64,000 bases of DNA from Streptomyces sp. WMMC940 (lineage in GTDB: Bacteria > Actinomycetota > Actinomycetes > Streptomycetales > Streptomycetaceae): assembly GCF_027460265.1 (NCBI RefSeq), contig NZ_JAPZBC010000001.1:3116001-3180000 (forward strand), in the 5' to 3' direction. A program made the translations under genes and the position numbers. The notes beneath the pieces are model-generated. The model saw only the letters and a list, made by a program, of their open reading frames with translations, was not told the DNA's origin and did not search any database. Position 1 is the stretch's first letter; every line of letters begins with the position of its first letter. Of this stretch, positions 60,573 to 64,000 are shown piece by piece.

Positions 60573-61764
60573 GGTCGACACCGTATCGGTCGGGCTCCGG
60601 CCCGAACGACCTGGCGTACAGCAACGTCACGAGCACCAACACCATCGGGACGAGCATCGCTCCCCGGTAGTTCCACGCGTCGCCCAGTCCTCCGACCAAC
60701 GGTGCCCCGATCAAGAACCTCACGTAGTTGAAGACGTTGAGCCGTGCGACAGCCGTGTTGCTCGCCCCGGGGCCGCCGTTCGCGACAGCGCGCCGCCCCG
60801 CCGCGGCGAACGTCTGCGGCACGATCACGCACAGGCCCAGACCGAGCAGCGTGAATCCGGCGAGACCCACCCACGGTCCCGGCGCCACCGCCACCACGGC
60901 GAACCCGCCCGTCGCCAGGACCGTCCCGCACCGGACGACCGCCGCCGCCCCGAACCGCCGGACGCCGAGATCTCCCACGGCCCGCCCGAGCAACGTGGTC
61001 ACCATGTAGGCGTTGTACGGGACCGTAGCCAGCTCCTCCGAACCCCCGAGCACGTCCTGGAGGTACTTCGCGCTCCAGTTCGACACGGTGGAGTCCCCGA
61101 TGTAGGCGAAGGCCATCACCATGCACAGCGGCAGTAGCAGCCTGAACGGCAGGGCGGTGTCACCGCCCTCCACATCCGCCGAGCCGTTTCCGGACGCCGG
61201 ACCGGCCGCGTCCGGGTACCACCGGCTCCCGAGCAACGCCGCGGGCAGCAGCACCAGGACCACCGGCAGGTACGACATCACGAGCGGCAGGTCCCAGTGG
61301 GCACCCGCCCAGGCGAGGGAGGCACCGACAATCCCCCCGAAGCTGTATGTGGCGTGGAATCCGAGCATGATGCTGCGGCCGTACGAGTGCTGCAGGCTGA
61401 CACCGAGCATGTTCATCGAGGCGTCCAGTGCGCCGACGGCGAGCCCGAACGCCCCCAGCGCCAGGGCGACCTGCCACACCCTGCTGCCGGCGCCCACGGC
61501 CGACAGGGAGAGCAGCACGACCGGTTGCGACCACCGCAGCACCGCTCCTGGCGGACGGCGCGCGACGATCTTCTCGGTCACCACGCTGCCGACCCCGGCG
61601 AGGATCGGCACGGCTGCCAGGAAGACCGGAAGCAGTGCGTCGGATATCCCGTAGCGGTCCTGGATGGCGGGTATGCGCGTCACCAGGAGAGCGAAGGCCA
61701 CGCCCTGGACGAAGAAGCTCAGCGCCAACGAGGCCCGACCGTGCCGCAACCGCGCGTCCGTCAT
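60523..61764 (-). CDS. MFS transporter
   Basis: A 413-residue, twelve-helix major facilitator. It begins RHGRASLALSFFVQGVAFALLVTRIPAIQDRYGISDALLPVFLAAVPI, the pattern of the FucP/YbjJ-like branch. A short cytoplasmic loop with acidic residues (SGNGSADVEGGDTALP) separates the two halves. The motif-A-like segment LLGRAVGDLGVRRFGAA marks the second half. Substrate unknown. ATG 61764 is chosen; the tail overlaps acuC by 50 bp, so the two are probably co-transcribed. Confidence 0.9.
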   Translation of the reverse strand: MTDARLRHGRASLALSFFVQGVAFALLVTRIPAIQDRYGISDALLPVFLAAVPILAGVGSVVTEKIVARRPPGAVLRWSQPVVLLSLSAVGAGSRVWQVALALGAFGLAVGALDASMNMLGVSLQHSYGRSIMLGFHATYSFGGIVGASLAWAGAHWDLPLVMSYLPVVLVLLPAALLGSRWYPDAAGPASGNGSADVEGGDTALPFRLLLPLCMVMAFAYIGDSTVSNWSAKYLQDVLGGSEELATVPYNAYMVTTLLGRAVGDLGVRRFGAAAVVRCGTVLATGGFAVVAVAPGPWVGLAGFTLLGLGLCVIVPQTFAAAGRRAVANGGPGASNTAVARLNVFNYVRFLIGAPLVGGLGDAWNYRGAMLVPMVLVLVTLLYARSFGPEPDRYGVDHERPRTVDVGRSGNEV

Positions 61765-61807
61765 GGCCGCACAGCGTAGGGCGCTCAACTACCCATGGGT
61801 AGATGGA

Positions 61808-62452
61808 TCAGGCGAGCAATCCATGGAGTTCGGTCATGTCGGCGAAGAATCCATGCGCCCCCGCGAGCTTCGCGGCCGGCGTCATCGCGGTGAAGCCGTA
61901 CACGTCCATCCCCGCCGCCAGCGCCGCGGTGACACCGAGGGGGCTGTCCTCGACCACGACGCATCGCGCGGGTGCGACGCCCATCCGCTCGGCGGCGTGG
62001 AGGAACAGGTCCGGTGCCGGCTTTCCGCGCCCCACGTCCTGGGCGCTGAAGACGCTCCCCGCACGGAACCAGGTGTCCAGCCCGGTCTTGCGGTGCCCGA
62101 CCCGGATGCGCTCGTGGCTCCCGGAGGACGCGACGCAGTACGGCACCCCGTCGGTCGTGAGCTCGTCCAGTACGTCGACGACCCCTGCGACGGGCGTCAA
62201 CTCACGCTCGAAGGCGGCGAACACGCGGGCGTGCAGCGTCTCGTCGAAGTCGTCGGGGAGCCGCTTCCCGGTCCGTTCCAGGACGAGGTCATGCACCCGG
62301 TGCACCGCGGCGCCCATGTAGTCGCGAACGGATTCCGCGTAGGAGGTGGGGTGTCCCAACTCGGTGAGGTAAGCGGCGAGGATCGTGTTCGACAGGGGCT
62401 CGCTGTCCACGAGGACACCGTCGTTGTCGAAGATCACGAGGTCGTAGCGCAT
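61808..62452 (-). CDS. HAD family hydrolase (beta-phosphoglucomutase / sugar phosphatase type)
   Basis: A 214-residue class I HAD phosphatase. Motif I is LVIFDNDGVLVDSEP (nucleophile Asp and acid/base Asp), motif II YCVASSGSHERI, motif III GRGKPAPDLFLHAAERMG and motif IV CVVVEDSPLGVTAALAAGM. The helical cap between motifs I and II fits sugar-phosphate phosphatases or phosphomutases. GGAGGG just before ATG 62452 supports the start. It lies 43 bp upstream of the MFS gene on the same strand and could head that operon. Confidence 0.92.
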   Translation of the reverse strand: MRYDLVIFDNDGVLVDSEPLSNTILAAYLTELGHPTSYAESVRDYMGAAVHRVHDLVLERTGKRLPDDFDETLHARVFAAFERELTPVAGVVDVLDELTTDGVPYCVASSGSHERIRVGHRKTGLDTWFRAGSVFSAQDVGRGKPAPDLFLHAAERMGVAPARCVVVEDSPLGVTAALAAGMDVYGFTAMTPAAKLAGAHGFFADMTELHGLLA

Positions 62453-62505
62453 GCCCTCCAGCCTAGGAAACCGAGATCACGGTCAGGGAGCGGGGGAACG
62501 CGAAA

Positions 62506-62545
62506 AAGCCTCAACCCCCGGGTTTTCACCCGGGGGTTGAGGCTT
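62506..62545 (-). terminator. rRNA operon terminator
   Basis: A perfect 17-bp stem (62506-62522 with 62529-62545; AAGCCTCAACCCC outer part) around the loop TTTTCA, with a five-base T run on the minus-strand exit. It lies 9 bp past the 3' end of 5S rRNA and before the HAD gene. Confidence 0.95.
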
Positions 62546-62553
62546 CAAGATTT

Positions 62554-62672
62554 GTTCGGCGGTGTCCTACTCTCCCACAGGGTCCCCCCTGCAGTACCAT
62601 CGGCGCTGAAAGGCTTAGCTTCCGGGTTCGGAATGTAACCGGGCGTTTCCCTGACGCTATGACCACCGAAAC
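62554..62672 (-). rRNA. rrf: 5S ribosomal RNA
   Basis: About 119 bases on the minus strand. It begins GTTTCGGTGGTCATAGCG and ends with the complementary ACACCGCCGAAC, so the terminal helix is intact. The inner CCCGAACCCGGAAGCTAAG block is the 5S loop region with the conserved GAAC. The 3' end may be one base longer. Confidence 0.97.
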
Positions 62673-62761
62673 TCTATGAAGATGTCGAACCCGACCGACC
62701 ATCCACATGGTCCCGGCATGTTCGTTACTTCAGAACTGACACAGTGGACGCGAGCAACTGA
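62673..62761 (-). other. 23S-5S internal transcribed spacer
   Basis: About 90 bases between the 23S 3' end and 5S. It contains no tRNA gene, as is normal for Streptomyces rRNA operons. Confidence 0.8.

Positions 62762-64000
<1,239 letters not shown>

Overview
The window is chromosomal DNA from a high-GC Gram-positive, almost certainly a Streptomyces. Evidence: very strong G/C bias at third codon positions, many GTG starts, the futalosine menaquinone genes, archaeal-type class I LysRS, the actinobacterial ribosomal proteins bL37 and bS22, and the developmental pair bldN/rsbN next to a bdtA-like regulator. No phage, insertion sequence, CRISPR array or tRNA was recognised. The right edge enters an rRNA operon (5S and the 3' part of 23S, minus strand).

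Layout. 0-5.7 kb: the N-terminal half of a Ser/Thr kinase, a secreted esterase, mqnA, a cold-shock gene with a structured leader, a GNAT enzyme, a DUF1992 protein, a TetR regulator and bL37. 5.7-8.4 kb: a SLC1-type symporter and small genes. 8.5-15 kb: a menaquinone block (mqnE, an AsnC regulator, a UbiX homologue, mqnP, a UbiD homologue) interrupted by a rhomboid protease and a Uma2 protein. 16.4-24.2 kb: System II cytochrome c maturation (tlpA/resA, ccdA, resB, ccsB) with hemL, a histidine phosphatase and a Tat lipoprotein. 25-38 kb: a less conserved stretch with a corA remnant, regulators, a TetR/FAD-monooxygenase pair with twin operators, a YnfA protein, SDR, secreted hydrolase, rtcB and two DUF3558 lipoproteins. 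38-43.6 kb: a DUF2637 membrane protein and divergent lysS/argS. 45-51.6 kb: hemB, then rex-hemA-hemC-hemD with a Rex operator. 51.7-62.4 kb: a HAD hydrolase, bldN, rsbN, PlsC-type acyltransferase, epimerase, bS22, bdtA, acuC, an MFS transporter and a HAD hydrolase. 62.5-64 kb: rRNA.

Functional theme: the window is rich in respiratory cofactor genes. It encodes menaquinone synthesis, haem from glutamyl-tRNA (hemA, hemL, hemB, hemC, hemD), cytochrome c assembly, and the NADH/NAD+ sensor Rex, which by its operator controls the hem genes. A second theme is development: sigma-BldN, its membrane anti-sigma factor, a matching sigma-BldN promoter and bdtA.

The most striking large-scale feature is the gene order. 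From remembered S. coelicolor locus numbers, the left half corresponds to about SCO4506 down to SCO4469 and the right half to about SCO3303 up to SCO3331. These loci lie at nearly equal distances on either side of oriC. The 25-38 kb stretch therefore looks like one junction of an origin-spanning inversion. Among small-scale features, the best are two 7-bp-periodic repeat arrays flanking mqnA/csp, and several operator-like palindromes. I did not find a convincing novel multi-gene system; most of the window is conserved core genome.
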